DNA of 64,000 nt from Chitinophaga varians (GTDB lineage Bacteria; Bacteroidota; Bacteroidia; Chitinophagales; Chitinophagaceae). Both the position numbers and the translations under genes were made by a program. Below the pieces are notes generated by a model. The model was not told the DNA's origin. It saw only the letters and a list, made by a program, of their open reading frames with translations, and did no database searches. The stretch lies in contig NZ_JACVFB010000002.1 in assembly GCF_014529945.1 (NCBI RefSeq), positions 620,001 to 684,000 on the forward strand. The letters are read 5' to 3'. Positions 17,655-26,665 of the stretch are shown one piece after another (position 1 is the first letter of the stretch; each line of letters starts with the position of its first letter).

Positions 17655-17704
17655 TTTAAAATGCGAAGGAGATTATCGTCTGATAATCTCCTTCGCATTT
17701 TAAA
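17655..17704. terminator. Bidirectional terminator between convergent genes
   Basis: Perfect 23-bp stem (17655-17677 with 17682-17704) and a 4-base loop, A-rich on one side and T-rich on the other, so it can end transcripts from both strands: the secreted-protein gene on plus and the GH3 fusion gene on minus. Confidence 0.85.
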
Positions 17705-17724
17705 TATATCAAAACCGGGAATGG

Positions 17725-20706
17725 TTATGGTTTCATGGCTTCATATACTACGTCCATCATCTTGCCTCTTGTATTGAGGGTAGACAGTTTGCTGTTAGAA
17801 CCGCCATTGGGATATACCCTGTTACTCAGGAAGATGAACACCATTTTGCTGCCGGGATCTGCCCAGATACAGGTACCGGTGAAGCCGGTATGGCCAAAGG
17901 TGGCGCCGGAAGTGAGTTTGGACGGATAACTTTCCCTACGGGTGTTATTGTCTTTTTCCGGTTTGTCGAAGCCCAGGCCGCGGCGGCTGATGCTGCTATT
18001 GTAAGCGGTAAACAGCCTTACGGTTTCCGGCTTGATATATTGCACTCCTCCAAATGAACCATTGTTAAGCAGCATCTGCATAATCACGCCCAGATCATGC
18101 GCATTGGAATACAGCCCTGCATGGCCGGCAACGCCACCCAGCATGGCTGCTCCGGGATCGTGCACAAAACCACGCAGTAACTGCATCCGGAAGAAGTTCT
18201 CCCGCTCCGTGGGCACCAGCAAAGACAGCGGGAACCGCTCTCTGGGCAGAAAGCCGGTTGTGGCCAGCCCCAACGGTTTATAAAAAGTTTCCCGTACGTA
18301 TTGGTCCAACCTTTTGCCTGTCACAGCTTCCACCACTTTGCCGAGGAATAAAAAATCCAGGTCGCTGTAAACATAGCCCTGATGAGGGGTCACTTTGCTG
18401 TCGAGGATTTTTTTCCAGATAGAATCTACATAGCGATGGTCCATGAACATATTGTCGGCCACCTGTACGGAATATAATTCATCTGCGGTGCTGTGATACA
18501 GGATAGTATCAGGGCGACCGTCGGGGTATAAAGTTTCCTTGTAGAACGGAATGAAAGCAACGAGCCCTGCCTGATGCAGCAGTACGTCCCGTATCTTCAG
18601 TCCTGCCTTGTCAGTGCCCTTTACAAGGGGCAGATACTCCCCCAGCGTACCATCGAGGCTCACTTTTCCTTCATCATACAACCGCATGATGGAGATAGTG
18701 GTAGCGCACACTTTGGTGACAGAGGCCAGATCATAAATAGAACCAGGGGAAACCGGCTCCTGGCTATTGTATTCATAGTGGCCGAAAGTGCGGTTATACA
18801 CGATCTTTCCATCTTTCAGGGCCAGCACTTCGCAGCCGGGAGCTGCGCCGCGGGAGATCATGTCGTTGGCAAGCGCATCGATGCCTGCCAGGCGGGTTTC
18901 ATTCATGCCAACTTCGGCCGGTGCGGCAGTGGGCAGGTCTGTAAACAGATTAACATCATAAGAGATGCCGGTCCCTTCCGGCAGACCGGGACATACTGTC
19001 ACCGGCAGTTTGCCTTTGGGCCCCAGCTTGCCGAACAGCAAGTCGGCCGCTACCTTCTGGGTGATACTGTCATCTTCGTAGGCAGCCACAATAGTGGGGG
19101 CATCACACCAGTGTTGAATGGCGTAAGGGTTGCCAAATACCACGGTGGCCGCAGGCATTTCAGACTGCAGTTGTTTTACGATCAGGCGTTGCGCCAGTGA
19201 CAGGCCGAAATTATTAGCCGGACGGCGGCTGAAATTATGTACGCTGATGATCACTGCTTTATAATCACGCTGAATGCGGGAAATGATCGGAGCGATCTGT
19301 TGCACCGTCTGACGGGAGGTGAAGATAAAGGCATCTGTGCCTGGTTTGTATGCTCTGACGGCATCCAGGAAGGCGTTGTTTCCGTCGGCGCCGACGGCGA
19401 TCACCGCCAGTTTCTGCTGCGTCATAGCCGGAGAGAAAGGAATCAGTTTCTGATCGTTTCTCACGAGCGTGATCGCTTTTTCTGCAATGCGGCGGGTCAG
19501 CGTGTCCGTCATCGAATTGAGATCGGTGGTCAAATTATTTGTCTCAATGCGTTGTGGTTTCCAGAGACCTAAGTCATATTTGGCATGCAGCACTTTTTTA
19601 ACGCGGGCGTCTACTTCCTGTTGGCTGATCTGTCCTTTTTTGATGGCCTTCATGATAGCGGATACGCTACCAGCGGCGGTAGAAGGCAGGATCATGAGGT
19701 CGTTGCCTGCCAGCAGGGACTGTAAGGATTCCTGTCCCTTGGAGTAGAACTTGGCGATGCCTTTCATTTCGAGTGCATCGGTAACGATGAGGCCTTTATA
19801 GCCCAGTTCATTCTTCAGCAGTTTGGTAACGGCTTTATAGGAAATGGAAGTGGGCGTATTGGGTTTGTTATCGATGGCGGGAATAAAGAGGTGTCCTACC
19901 ATGACGGAGCCTACACCTGCCGCGATGGCTTCCCGGAAGGGATACAGTTCGAGGGAGTCCAGCGCCTGCCGGCTTTTATTGATAGAAGGCAGGTCGAAGT
20001 GGGAGTCCACATTGGTATCGCCGTGGCCGGGGAAGTGCTTGGCACAGGCCATTACCCCGGTGGACTGCATACCTCTGATAGCGGCCACACCCAGACGGGC
20101 CACCTGGTATTTATTTTCGCCGAAGGAGCGGTCATTAATAACCGGGTTGTTCGGGTTATTATTGATGTCCATATCGGGGGCGAAGTCGAGATGGATGCCA
20201 ATGCGTTTACATTGTTCACCCATGACGCGACCGGCTTCAAACGCCAGGGCGGTGTCGCGGGTGGCGCCGAGCATCATGTTGCGGGGCAGAGAGGTAACAC
20301 TGTCCAGCCGCATGCCCAGTCCCCATTCGCCATCTACCGATATCAGCAGGGGCACTTTGGAGATCGACTGGTAATAATTAGTCAGGTTAGCTTCCCGTAG
20401 CGGGCCCCCCTGAAAGAAGATCAGGCCGCCGACTTTATTGTCGCGGATATCCTGCACTACGGCATTGATATGATCTTGTCCCAGATTGGAATGCGCTCTG
20501 ATGACGATGAGTTGCGCAATGCGTTCTTCTGGTGTAAGTGATTGAAATACGCTGTCTACCCACTGAGAAGCCTTATCTTGTGGCTGTTGGGAGGTGGTGT
20601 TGATCTTCCTGTTCTTCTTTTTGTTCATAACGCCGGGGGGCATAGGGATAGCGCTCCCAGTCATCAGCAAGCCCGTAAGTCCTGCAACCAGTAATTGTTT
20701 CCTCAT
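17725..20706 (-). CDS. GH3 glycosidase fused to a beta-lactamase-family serine hydrolase
   Basis: Two-enzyme fusion of 993 residues with a signal peptide. Residues about 50-390 are a NagZ-like GH3 beta-N-acetylhexosaminidase barrel: KHFPGHGDTNVDSH at 223-236 carries the Asp/His acid-base pair, and the nucleophile is Asp310 in VTDALEM. Residues 400-590 form the GH3 alpha/beta sandwich. Residues about 595-985 are a class C beta-lactamase/esterase-type domain with SVTK (Ser662, Lys665), YSD at 780-782 (YxN in the family, so Asn is replaced) and HTGFTG at 939-944 in place of KTG. Likely role: periplasmic turnover of peptidoglycan or muropeptides. Such fusions are known in Bacteroidota. It has a 279-bp AT-rich spacer upstream, shared with adk. 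Confidence 0.92.
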   Translation of the reverse strand: MRKQLLVAGLTGLLMTGSAIPMPPGVMNKKKNRKINTTSQQPQDKASQWVDSVFQSLTPEERIAQLIVIRAHSNLGQDHINAVVQDIRDNKVGGLIFFQGGPLREANLTNYYQSISKVPLLISVDGEWGLGMRLDSVTSLPRNMMLGATRDTALAFEAGRVMGEQCKRIGIHLDFAPDMDINNNPNNPVINDRSFGENKYQVARLGVAAIRGMQSTGVMACAKHFPGHGDTNVDSHFDLPSINKSRQALDSLELYPFREAIAAGVGSVMVGHLFIPAIDNKPNTPTSISYKAVTKLLKNELGYKGLIVTDALEMKGIAKFYSKGQESLQSLLAGNDLMILPSTAAGSVSAIMKAIKKGQISQQEVDARVKKVLHAKYDLGLWKPQRIETNNLTTDLNSMTDTLTRRIAEKAITLVRNDQKLIPFSPAMTQQKLAVIAVGADGNNAFLDAVRAYKPGTDAFIFTSRQTVQQIAPIISRIQRDYKAVIISVHNFSRRPANNFGLSLAQRLIVKQLQSEMPAATVVFGNPYAIQHWCDAPTIVAAYEDDSITQKVAADLLFGKLGPKGKLPVTVCPGLPEGTGISYDVNLFTDLPTAAPAEVGMNETRLAGIDALANDMISRGAAPGCEVLALKDGKIVYNRTFGHYEYNSQEPVSPGSIYDLASVTKVCATTISIMRLYDEGKVSLDGTLGEYLPLVKGTDKAGLKIRDVLLHQAGLVAFIPFYKETLYPDGRPDTILYHSTADELYSVQVADNMFMDHRYVDSIWKKILDSKVTPHQGYVYSDLDFLFLGKVVEAVTGKRLDQYVRETFYKPLGLATTGFLPRERFPLSLLVPTERENFFRMQLLRGFVHDPGAAMLGGVAGHAGLYSNAHDLGVIMQMLLNNGSFGGVQYIKPETVRLFTAYNSSISRRGLGFDKPEKDNNTRRESYPSKLTSGATFGHTGFTGTCIWADPGSKMVFIFLSNRVYPNGGSNSKLSTLNTRGKMMDVVYEAMKP

Positions 20707-20944
20707 GTCATAAACTTACAAATAATCGGGCAAGATTTCATTACCAGTGCCTGACTATCAAATAATTATTAAAAATCGGTATATGTTTTTGTCAAATCGC
20801 CAGATATTCGTTAAATTAGAATATTCTATTGAAGATATTTTACAGTTCCGCTATAAATATTAAAATATCTTTACTATTTTGTCCAAATCTTTTACATTTT
20901 TTAACCAATCGCAATTTTAATTACCAATACATTCAATTGTTTGT

Positions 20945-20952
20945 TATATTTG
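20945..20952 (+). promoter_or_regulatory. Candidate -7 element of adk
   Basis: TATATTTG, exact TAnnTTTG match, 33 bp before the adk ATG. The rest of the 279-bp gap to the GH3 fusion is AT-rich without other recognisable elements. Confidence 0.55.
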
Positions 20953-20985
20953 CATCCTTGCGAGTAAAGTAGATTTTAATAAAAC

Positions 20986-21573
20986 ATGGTCAATCTCATT
21001 TTATTTGGCCCTCCCGGTAGTGGTAAGGGTACACAAAGTGCTAAGATAATAGATAAGTACGGGCTTATACATCTGTCCACCGGCGATTTGCTGCGTTCAG
21101 AGATAGCCAGTAAAACTCCTTTGGGTATGGAAGCCACCAAGTTTATGGACCAGGGTTTACTGGTACCGGACGAAGTGGTGATCGGTATGATCAGCTCTAA
21201 GCTGGATTCCAATCCGGATGCCCGTGGTTTCATTTTTGACGGTTTCCCGCGTACTACTGCCCAGGCGGAAGCACTGGACAAATTACTGGCGCTGAAGAAA
21301 ACGGCCATCTCTGTGGTATTATCCCTCGAAGTACCTGAAGATGAATTGATTAAACGACTGCTGAACCGTGGCAAGACCTCCGGCCGCAGTGATGACTCTT
21401 CCGAAGACGTGGTGAAAGCCCGTATTGTGGAATATCATAACAAAACCGCGCCTGTAGCTGACCACTACGCTAAATTCGGTAAGTTTAAGAAAGTGAAGGG
21501 AGATGGCTCTGAAGCAGAAGTATTTGACCTGCTCTGCAAAGAACTGAATGAACTGGTAGCAGAAAAAGTATAA
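20986..21573 (+). CDS. adk: Adenylate kinase, short-LID form
   Basis: Cytoplasmic enzyme for ATP + AMP = 2 ADP; 195 residues. The P-loop GPPGSGKGT is at residues 8-16, with the AMP-binding STGDLLR and FDGFPRT segments after it. The LID region (RGKTSGRSDDSSEDVVKAR) is the short type without the zinc-binding insertion seen in longer bacterial enzymes, which explains the length. It is the first of two GTP/ATP housekeeping genes; obgE follows after 163 bp, separated by an inverted repeat. Confidence 0.98.
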   Translation: MVNLILFGPPGSGKGTQSAKIIDKYGLIHLSTGDLLRSEIASKTPLGMEATKFMDQGLLVPDEVVIGMISSKLDSNPDARGFIFDGFPRTTAQAEALDKLLALKKTAISVVLSLEVPEDELIKRLLNRGKTSGRSDDSSEDVVKARIVEYHNKTAPVADHYAKFGKFKKVKGDGSEAEVFDLLCKELNELVAEKV

Positions 21574-21617
21574 TGGGCTTATCCCGCCATTAGAAAGACA
21601 CACATACCTGATTATAG

Positions 21618-21692
21618 ACGCAAAGATTGTAAGTTAGGAGCTTATGGTACCAAAAGTGTATCAAATTCGCTCAAACTTAACGATCTTTGCGT
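21618..21692. repeat. Inverted repeat in the obgE leader
   Basis: ACGCAAAGATTGTAAGTT (21618-21635) is mirrored at 21674-21692 with one mismatch and one bulge. The right arm contains GATCTTTG (21682-21689), one base off the -7 consensus, so the obgE promoter may lie inside the repeat. The core ACGCAAAG is also the start of the repeat after the ybaB-like gene. Confidence 0.55.
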
Positions 21693-21736
21693 TTTATTTT
21701 CTGGCAGTAGCCATATTTGGTTTAAAATATCGATCA

Positions 21737-22771
21737 GTGGAAAAAGCGAACTTCGTAGATTATATCCGTGTATTTTGTAAGTCTGGTAAAGGCGGCGCAG
21801 GCAGTATGCATTTCATGCGTACTAAATTTAATGCCCAGGCCGGTCCGGATGGTGGCGATGGTGGCAGAGGCGGACACGTGATCCTGAGGGGGAACGCTCA
21901 GTTATGGACCCTGCTGCACCTGCGCTGGCACAAAAACCTGCTGGCGGAAGATGGTGAAAACGGCAGCGGCGACAACTGCACAGGTCGCTTTGGAAAGGAT
22001 ATTATCATTGAAGTACCGCTGGGCACTACTGCCAAAGATGAAGAAACAGGCCGCGTGGAAGCAGAAATTCTCCACGACGGTCAGGAAGTGATCTGGATCC
22101 CCGGTGGCCAGGGCGGCCGCGGTAACGCCTACTTTAAATCGGCGACCAACCAGACGCCGGAATATGCCCAACCCGGTATGCCAGGACAGGAAGGCTGGAA
22201 AGTGGTGGAACTGAAAGTACTCGCCGATGTAGGACTTGTAGGTTTCCCCAATGCCGGTAAATCCACTCTCCTTTCTGCTATTACAGCTGCCAAACCCAAA
22301 GTGGCGGACTATGCTTTTACCACCCTGACCCCTCAACTGGGGATGGTAGCTTACCGTGACAACAAGTCCTTCTGCATGGCAGACCTTCCCGGTATCATTG
22401 AAGGTGCCCATGAAGGTAAAGGACTGGGACACAGATTTTTACGACACATTGAAAGAAACGCCGTATTATTATTCCTGATTCCAGCCGACAGCGCCGATCA
22501 TCGTAAAGAATTTGAAGTGCTCGTCAATGAACTGGAACAGTATAATCCCGAGCTCCTGGATAAACAGTTTTTGCTGGCCATCAGTAAAAGCGATATGCTG
22601 GATGACGAACTGAAAGCCGCCATCGCAGCAGAATTGCCGGAAGATGTGCCGCATGTATTTATCTCCTCTGTCACCCAACAGGGAATCTCTGAGCTGAAAG
22701 ATGTGTTGTGGCAGGCCCTGACAGACAAAGACAATCAGATAAGTACAGCCGATACCGTTAGTGTCGAATAA
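21737..22771 (+). CDS. obgE: GTPase Obg/CgtA
   Basis: Essential ribosome-assembly GTPase, 344 residues from a GTG at 21737. This start is chosen because Obg proteins begin with the F-x-D-x-R-V segment of the glycine-rich domain ([16 protein letters not shown]); the longer open frame from 21644 would add 31 unconserved hydrophobic residues. Residues 1-158 are the Obg fold with its Gly-rich turns. The G domain follows with P-loop GFPNAGKST at 169-177, switch [18 protein letters not shown], and SKSD in place of NKxD for the G4 motif. No C-terminal OCT extension is present. The next gene is a lipoprotein 58 bp away. Confidence 0.96.
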   Translation: MEKANFVDYIRVFCKSGKGGAGSMHFMRTKFNAQAGPDGGDGGRGGHVILRGNAQLWTLLHLRWHKNLLAEDGENGSGDNCTGRFGKDIIIEVPLGTTAKDEETGRVEAEILHDGQEVIWIPGGQGGRGNAYFKSATNQTPEYAQPGMPGQEGWKVVELKVLADVGLVGFPNAGKSTLLSAITAAKPKVADYAFTTLTPQLGMVAYRDNKSFCMADLPGIIEGAHEGKGLGHRFLRHIERNAVLLFLIPADSADHRKEFEVLVNELEQYNPELLDKQFLLAISKSDMLDDELKAAIAAELPEDVPHVFISSVTQQGISELKDVLWQALTDKDNQISTADTVSVE

Positions 22772-22829
22772 CTGACAGGGCCAGGGACATGTAATAAACG
22801 TCAATGTTCGTTACACGATCCCACATACT

Positions 22830-23528
22830 ATGAAAACATTGTTAAAGCTTGTTCTGCCGGCATCCCTGCTGATGACGGCCTGCCAACAATCAAAAACACC
22901 TGTTAAGGAAAGACCTGTCCAAATTGATACCATGCAGCTGATAGCCCTCCCGGCACCATCAGCGGAGAAAGTTGCGTCCAATGAAGTTTCTGTGGTGGCA
23001 CGCGACAGTACTACGTATGTGCGTTTCGGTGACAGCTATTTTTCTCTCGACTGGATTTCGGCAGACCAGCAGCGTAACGACTTTGAAAAACATCCTGACA
23101 CCCTCTATTTCTTACTCGCCCCCAAACGTACCATCGAAGGTCAGATGCTGGCCATCACTACCGGTGAAGCGGAAAAAATAAAAGTATGGCAACGTTTTGA
23201 AACCAGTGCCCGCGTGGGCCGGCAGCTGCTCCGCCAATGGAAACATCACCGGAGCGATTGGCAACAGCTGCATCCGGAAGCCAATAACTTTTTCATCTGC
23301 CGGAAGTATACCTCCGCGCAAACGAATCAGCTTCCAGACGACGCCACCCTCCAGGGCCTGCAGCAGCACGTCAGGAAATACTGCGGCCAGGCACTTTTTA
23401 ACCAGGTAGCCCATCTGGAAAAACTACCCGAAGCGGTCATCAGCACTTATTACCTGAAATTTAACGGCACCCTGCGCAATTCCCCCACGAAAATCAATAA
23501 ACTATTGGTTATTCAGGTAACGCCATAA
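22830..23528 (+). CDS. Lipoprotein, function unknown
   Basis: I do not recognise a family. It has 232 residues with a lipoprotein signal (LLMTAC, lipidated Cys18). After a short linker with Lys/Pro/Val it is a mixed alpha/beta domain with several aromatic residues (VWQRFETSARVGRQ, HRSDWQQLHPE) and a central CRKYTSAQ segment. It lies 58 bp after obgE on the same strand and may share its transcript. Its 3' end is convergent with the acetyltransferase gene. Confidence 0.7.
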   Translation: MKTLLKLVLPASLLMTACQQSKTPVKERPVQIDTMQLIALPAPSAEKVASNEVSVVARDSTTYVRFGDSYFSLDWISADQQRNDFEKHPDTLYFLLAPKRTIEGQMLAITTGEAEKIKVWQRFETSARVGRQLLRQWKHHRSDWQQLHPEANNFFICRKYTSAQTNQLPDDATLQGLQQHVRKYCGQALFNQVAHLEKLPEAVISTYYLKFNGTLRNSPTKINKLLVIQVTP

Positions 23529-23562
23529 AAAAGAACCGGCAATGCAGACGCATCACCGGTTC
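23527..23562 (-). terminator. Terminator of the acetyltransferase unit
   Basis: GAACCGG (23533-23539) pairs with CCGGTTC (23556-23562), with an inner ATGC/GCAT stem. On the minus strand it is followed by six T residues. It lies 4 bp past the stop codon. Confidence 0.75.
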
Positions 23563-23565
23563 ATA

Positions 23566-24144
23566 TCAATCGGCTGTACTTAACAGAACAGGGTTTTTCA
23601 GTTCCGGCGGGTAAAATAACATAGCGGTGCACAGGCAATTCGCGAATTGATGACCCACCAGCACAGGATAGTTAATGCAGCTCTTACACCCTTCCCAGAA
23701 ATGGGTGTCAGTAGTAATTTCGGAATAGGTAACCGGCTTGAATCCCAGCCGGCTGTTTAATTTCATCACCGGTAAACCGGTAGTGATACTGAAAATTTTT
23801 GCGGATGGATATAAAAAACGACTTAACTCGAATATCTTCTTTTTGATGGCCGCCGCCACTTTCAGTCCCCTGAACTCGGGCGCCACAATCAGCCCACTGT
23901 TAGATACAAAGCCATCATGCTGCCAGGCTTGTATGTAAGAGAATCCCGCCCAGAAACCACTTTTCGTAAATGCAATGACTGCATTGCCCTGCAGGATCTT
24001 CTTCTTGATATCCATTGGGTCCCGTTTGGCAATACCGGTACCCCTGGCCTTGGCGGAGGATTCCATTTCGGCCACAATGGGCAGCGCAAAGTCCACGTCT
24101 TCCGGGGTCGCTACCCTGACAATTATCTCCTCATCTGTTTCCAT
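23566..24144 (-). CDS. GNAT-like N-acetyltransferase with Cys-rich tail
   Basis: Probable acyl-CoA-dependent N-acetyltransferase, 192 residues from the ATG at 24144. A longer frame reaches 24186 but would increase the overlap with the upstream gene; the chosen start overlaps it by 14 bp. The N-terminal half reads as a GNAT core (IIVRVATPEDVDFALPIV start; acceptor-loop region with GLIVAPEFRGLKVAAAIKKK, where the R-G-x-x acetyl-CoA loop is degenerate). The C-terminal 50 residues carry CKSC and CLC cysteine pairs, unusual for GNATs and suggestive of metal binding. It is translationally linked to the 121-residue protein upstream. The substrate is unknown; similar proteins occur near arginine genes in this phylum, but none are here. 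Confidence 0.65.
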   Translation of the reverse strand: METDEEIIVRVATPEDVDFALPIVAEMESSAKARGTGIAKRDPMDIKKKILQGNAVIAFTKSGFWAGFSYIQAWQHDGFVSNSGLIVAPEFRGLKVAAAIKKKIFELSRFLYPSAKIFSITTGLPVMKLNSRLGFKPVTYSEITTDTHFWEGCKSCINYPVLVGHQFANCLCTAMLFYPPELKNPVLLSTAD

Positions 24145-24496
24145 TGTGAATGAGTTGTTGCTGTATGTAAAGACCATAAATCGCATCCGGTATCAGGCCA
24201 TAAATCCTGATCCGGTTGACGGCATCGCCCAGTGGCACTTTACTGAGTGCCGGCACAAATACCCGGGTGATAGCCCCTTTTACCACTTCGTTACCGCGTT
24301 CATATAGTTTTCCGGCCAGCTGCAGGCATTTACCGGCGATCGGGAAATTCTGCTCCCGAAGCTGTCTGTCGGTGTATTCACTGAAACACCCCACGGTGTC
24401 GTATATGTGAAATATCGCCGGAAACTGATGAAGGGCTTTTTTAAGTGCCGGTATATGATCTTCTATATAAGCCGGCACTTCATATTGGTTTATCAT
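24131..24496 (-). CDS. Small protein co-encoded with the acetyltransferase
   Basis: Unknown 121-residue soluble protein, mostly alpha-helical by appearance (HIPALKKALHQFPAIFHIYD at the N-terminal side), with no signal peptide or membrane segment. Its stop codon overlaps the start of the acetyltransferase gene by 14 bp, so the two are co-translated and probably work together, for example as enzyme and partner or regulator. I can name no function. Confidence 0.65.
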   Translation of the reverse strand: MINQYEVPAYIEDHIPALKKALHQFPAIFHIYDTVGCFSEYTDRQLREQNFPIAGKCLQLAGKLYERGNEVVKGAITRVFVPALSKVPLGDAVNRIRIYGLIPDAIYGLYIQQQLIHNGNR

Positions 24497-24673
24497 GGCT
24501 GATCGTTGTTACTATATAGGGTATGCCAAACGGTGTTCCACAAACAGCATTAAAACGTTAAAATGCAGCGGGGCAAGGGGTTTTAACAATTATGATGATG
24601 ATGCCAAAGCAAAAAAGCCTTCCGTTTCTGCATGGTGTTTTCCAAAAATGCAAAGCCGGCAACAGCCATAAAC

Positions 24674-24706
24674 AAAAAGCCTGGCGCCGTAAGTGGCTCC
24701 AGGCTT
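24674..24706 (-). terminator. Terminator of the PepSY gene
   Basis: AAGCCTGG (24677-24684) pairs with CCAGGCTT (24699-24706), with an inner GCC/GGC stem. Read on the minus strand it is followed by TTTTTG. It is 25 bp past the PepSY gene. The rest of the gap up to 24496 holds nothing further that I recognise. Confidence 0.75.
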
Positions 24707-24731
24707 CTCTTTCATTATCTTTTATGGTAAA

Positions 24732-25988
24732 TCAGGCAGCAGCCAGCGGTGTGGTGACGCTGCGTTTGTTTTTAGCCGCTTTCTTTTTCTTCATCGTCCT
24801 GTTGATCCACAGGATAGTACCGGTAGTGGGGAAGGTAGCGCCCAGCAAAGCCAGCAGCAGGGCGAAAATCTTAGAGGGCAATCCAAAGACAGAACCGGTG
24901 TGTAAAGGTTTGATAAGGCCACGTACTTTCTGGCCGAGATTTCTTTCACTGAACGTCTGGGATTTCAACACCTGACCACTGAACTGGTCGAGGTAGTAAC
25001 TGGTGGTAGCCGCTTCATTCAGGGCCCCGGCAGGCAACAGGGTAACCTGTATCGACGCTTCCTTGTCTTTAGGCATCGCTACCGCATAATATTGTGCATC
25101 GGGAACCTGCTGTTTCACCTGTGCCAAAGCCGCCTCGTAAGAAACGTTGTTGACGGTTGCCGGCGCAGCCACAGATGCCGGCGCCTCCATGGGCTTGGGA
25201 GAAGCACCCAGTGCTGCAAACAGTCCTTTATTGAACCATTCAAACGACCAGGTAAGGCCGGTAAAGACGGATATAAAAAGGAAGATGCTGACATAAAATC
25301 CCAGTACGATGTGCATATCATGGTTCAGCCGTTTCCAGCCGCCATCCCATTTCACTTTTAGACGTTGTTGCAGGATTTTACGGGTTTTGGGCCACCATAA
25401 TATAATCCCGGTGATGAGAATGAAACCGAACATCAGGGTACTGATGCCGGTGATTATTTTGCCGGTATCACCAGCCAGCAGCCAGCGGTGCAGAGAAAAT
25501 ATCTGATAGTAGAAGGTTTGTTGGTAGCTGTACAGCTCAATCACTTTACCGGTATAGGGGTTGACAAAAGCAGTGCGGCCCTTTCCCTTTTTAGGTTCTT
25601 TGCCACCCTTTGCATCTTTACCTGCCGGCTTCATTTCTTTTTCTTTGCCCGCCTCTTTCTTTCCTTCCGCACGGGCTTCTTTATCGGCACCTTTGTTTTT
25701 ATCTCCTTTCTTACCCTCATCCAGCTGAATAGCCAGCGAGCGGGCAGGATCTGCATATACCTGTATACGGGATATGCCCGCCCCCGGCACCTGCTGTTTC
25801 ACCATTTCGGCGATTTGGTCCAGCGGTAACCGTTCCTTTTCAGGCTGTACATAATAGCGGCTGTGATTAAATGCTTCCGTCAGTTCCTTTTCAAATACCA
25901 GCAAAGCACCGGTCAGGCAACTGATGGTAATAACCAGGCCTGCCGCCAGCCCGAGGTATAAGTGAATACGGCGAAAAAAAACTTTCAT
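24732..25988 (-). CDS. PepSY-associated membrane protein
   Basis: Inner-membrane PepSY-TM protein of 418 residues from the ATG at 25988; an in-frame ATG at 26093 adds 35 unlikely residues. The first membrane helix (about 10-32, RIHLYLGLAAGLVITISCLTG) is followed by a periplasmic PepSY domain. Next comes a highly charged Lys/Glu/Gly insertion of about 45 residues (near 100-145), then the family's HRWLL segment, further membrane helices, a second PepSY-like region and a basic C-terminus. Proteins of this class often accompany TonB-dependent iron uptake and may act in ferric-siderophore reduction; no siderophore receptor is adjacent here. Its upstream gap is filled by the mirrored GCAAAGG repeat. 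Confidence 0.85.
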   Translation of the reverse strand: MKVFFRRIHLYLGLAAGLVITISCLTGALLVFEKELTEAFNHSRYYVQPEKERLPLDQIAEMVKQQVPGAGISRIQVYADPARSLAIQLDEGKKGDKNKGADKEARAEGKKEAGKEKEMKPAGKDAKGGKEPKKGKGRTAFVNPYTGKVIELYSYQQTFYYQIFSLHRWLLAGDTGKIITGISTLMFGFILITGIILWWPKTRKILQQRLKVKWDGGWKRLNHDMHIVLGFYVSIFLFISVFTGLTWSFEWFNKGLFAALGASPKPMEAPASVAAPATVNNVSYEAALAQVKQQVPDAQYYAVAMPKDKEASIQVTLLPAGALNEAATTSYYLDQFSGQVLKSQTFSERNLGQKVRGLIKPLHTGSVFGLPSKIFALLLALLGATFPTTGTILWINRTMKKKKAAKNKRSVTTPLAAA

Positions 25989-26076
25989 ATCAGATTTGTC
26001 CAACCACAAAAAAACGATCCTTCGCGCGAAATATACCCGCGGAAAGGGAAAATGATTTACGCAATCCGGAATTTTT

Positions 26077-26231
26077 TTCACGCAAAGGCGCAAAGCAGCA
26101 AAGGAGCAAAGGAAATAAGTAAAGAAAACAAAGAAAGCAAAGGAGCGGACATCAAATTGGTCTCCATTCCTTTGCTTTCTTATTAATCTTAAAATCTTTG
26201 CGCCTTTGCTGCTTTGCGCGCTTTGCGTGAA
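26077..26231. repeat. Mirrored GCAAAGG array anchored at the ybaB-like stop
   Basis: Outer arms 26077-26111 and 26196-26231 are inverted copies with one substitution and one extra base, built from 7-8 bp GCAAAGG/GCGCAAA units. Inner arms 26131-26149 and 26163-26181 mirror AAGAAAGCAAAGGA with two mismatches. The right outer arm ends exactly at the TAG stop of the minus-strand gene at 26232. Confidence 0.9.
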
Positions 26232-26531
26232 CTAGAGCAAGTTGCCCAGCACGCCGGCTGCGCTCTTCATCTCTGCTTCCCATGTATTTTCCGCATCTTT
26301 CAATGCGCGGTTCAGCGCAGTAAGCAGCAGATCTTCCATTTCTTCTTTATGCTCAGGCGCCATCAGACGCTCCGCTATTTCAATACTTTTTACCTGACGG
26401 TTACCATCTACAGCCACTTTTATCGCACCGTCGCCAGCCTCACCTTCCAGTGTAATTTTTGCCAGACGCTCTTTTGCTTCCTTCATTTTCTGTTGGATCT
26501 GCGTCACTTTGCCGAATAAATCACCAAACAT
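26232..26531 (-). CDS. YbaB/EbfC-family DNA-binding protein
   Basis: Small nucleoid-associated protein that binds DNA as a dimer, 99 residues, the usual size. Typical features: an N-terminal coiled helix (FGKVTQIQQKMKEAKERLAK), then the strand GAIKVAVDGNRQVKSIEI and a C-terminal helix with ALNRALKDAENTWE. In many bacteria the gene is next to dnaX and recR; here it stands alone, divergent from the flavoprotein gene. Confidence 0.92.
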   Translation of the reverse strand: MFGDLFGKVTQIQQKMKEAKERLAKITLEGEAGDGAIKVAVDGNRQVKSIEIAERLMAPEHKEEMEDLLLTALNRALKDAENTWEAEMKSAAGVLGNLL

Positions 26532-26665
26532 ATTTGTGTATTTTTTTAGGGCCGTAAAGATAAGTTTTTACCACAGCGTTTTAATATTCAATATTTTAAA
26601 TATACGATATCAGGAGCTAACAATTATGTATCTTACCATCACGTATAAGTTATCAGCTTAAAAAA

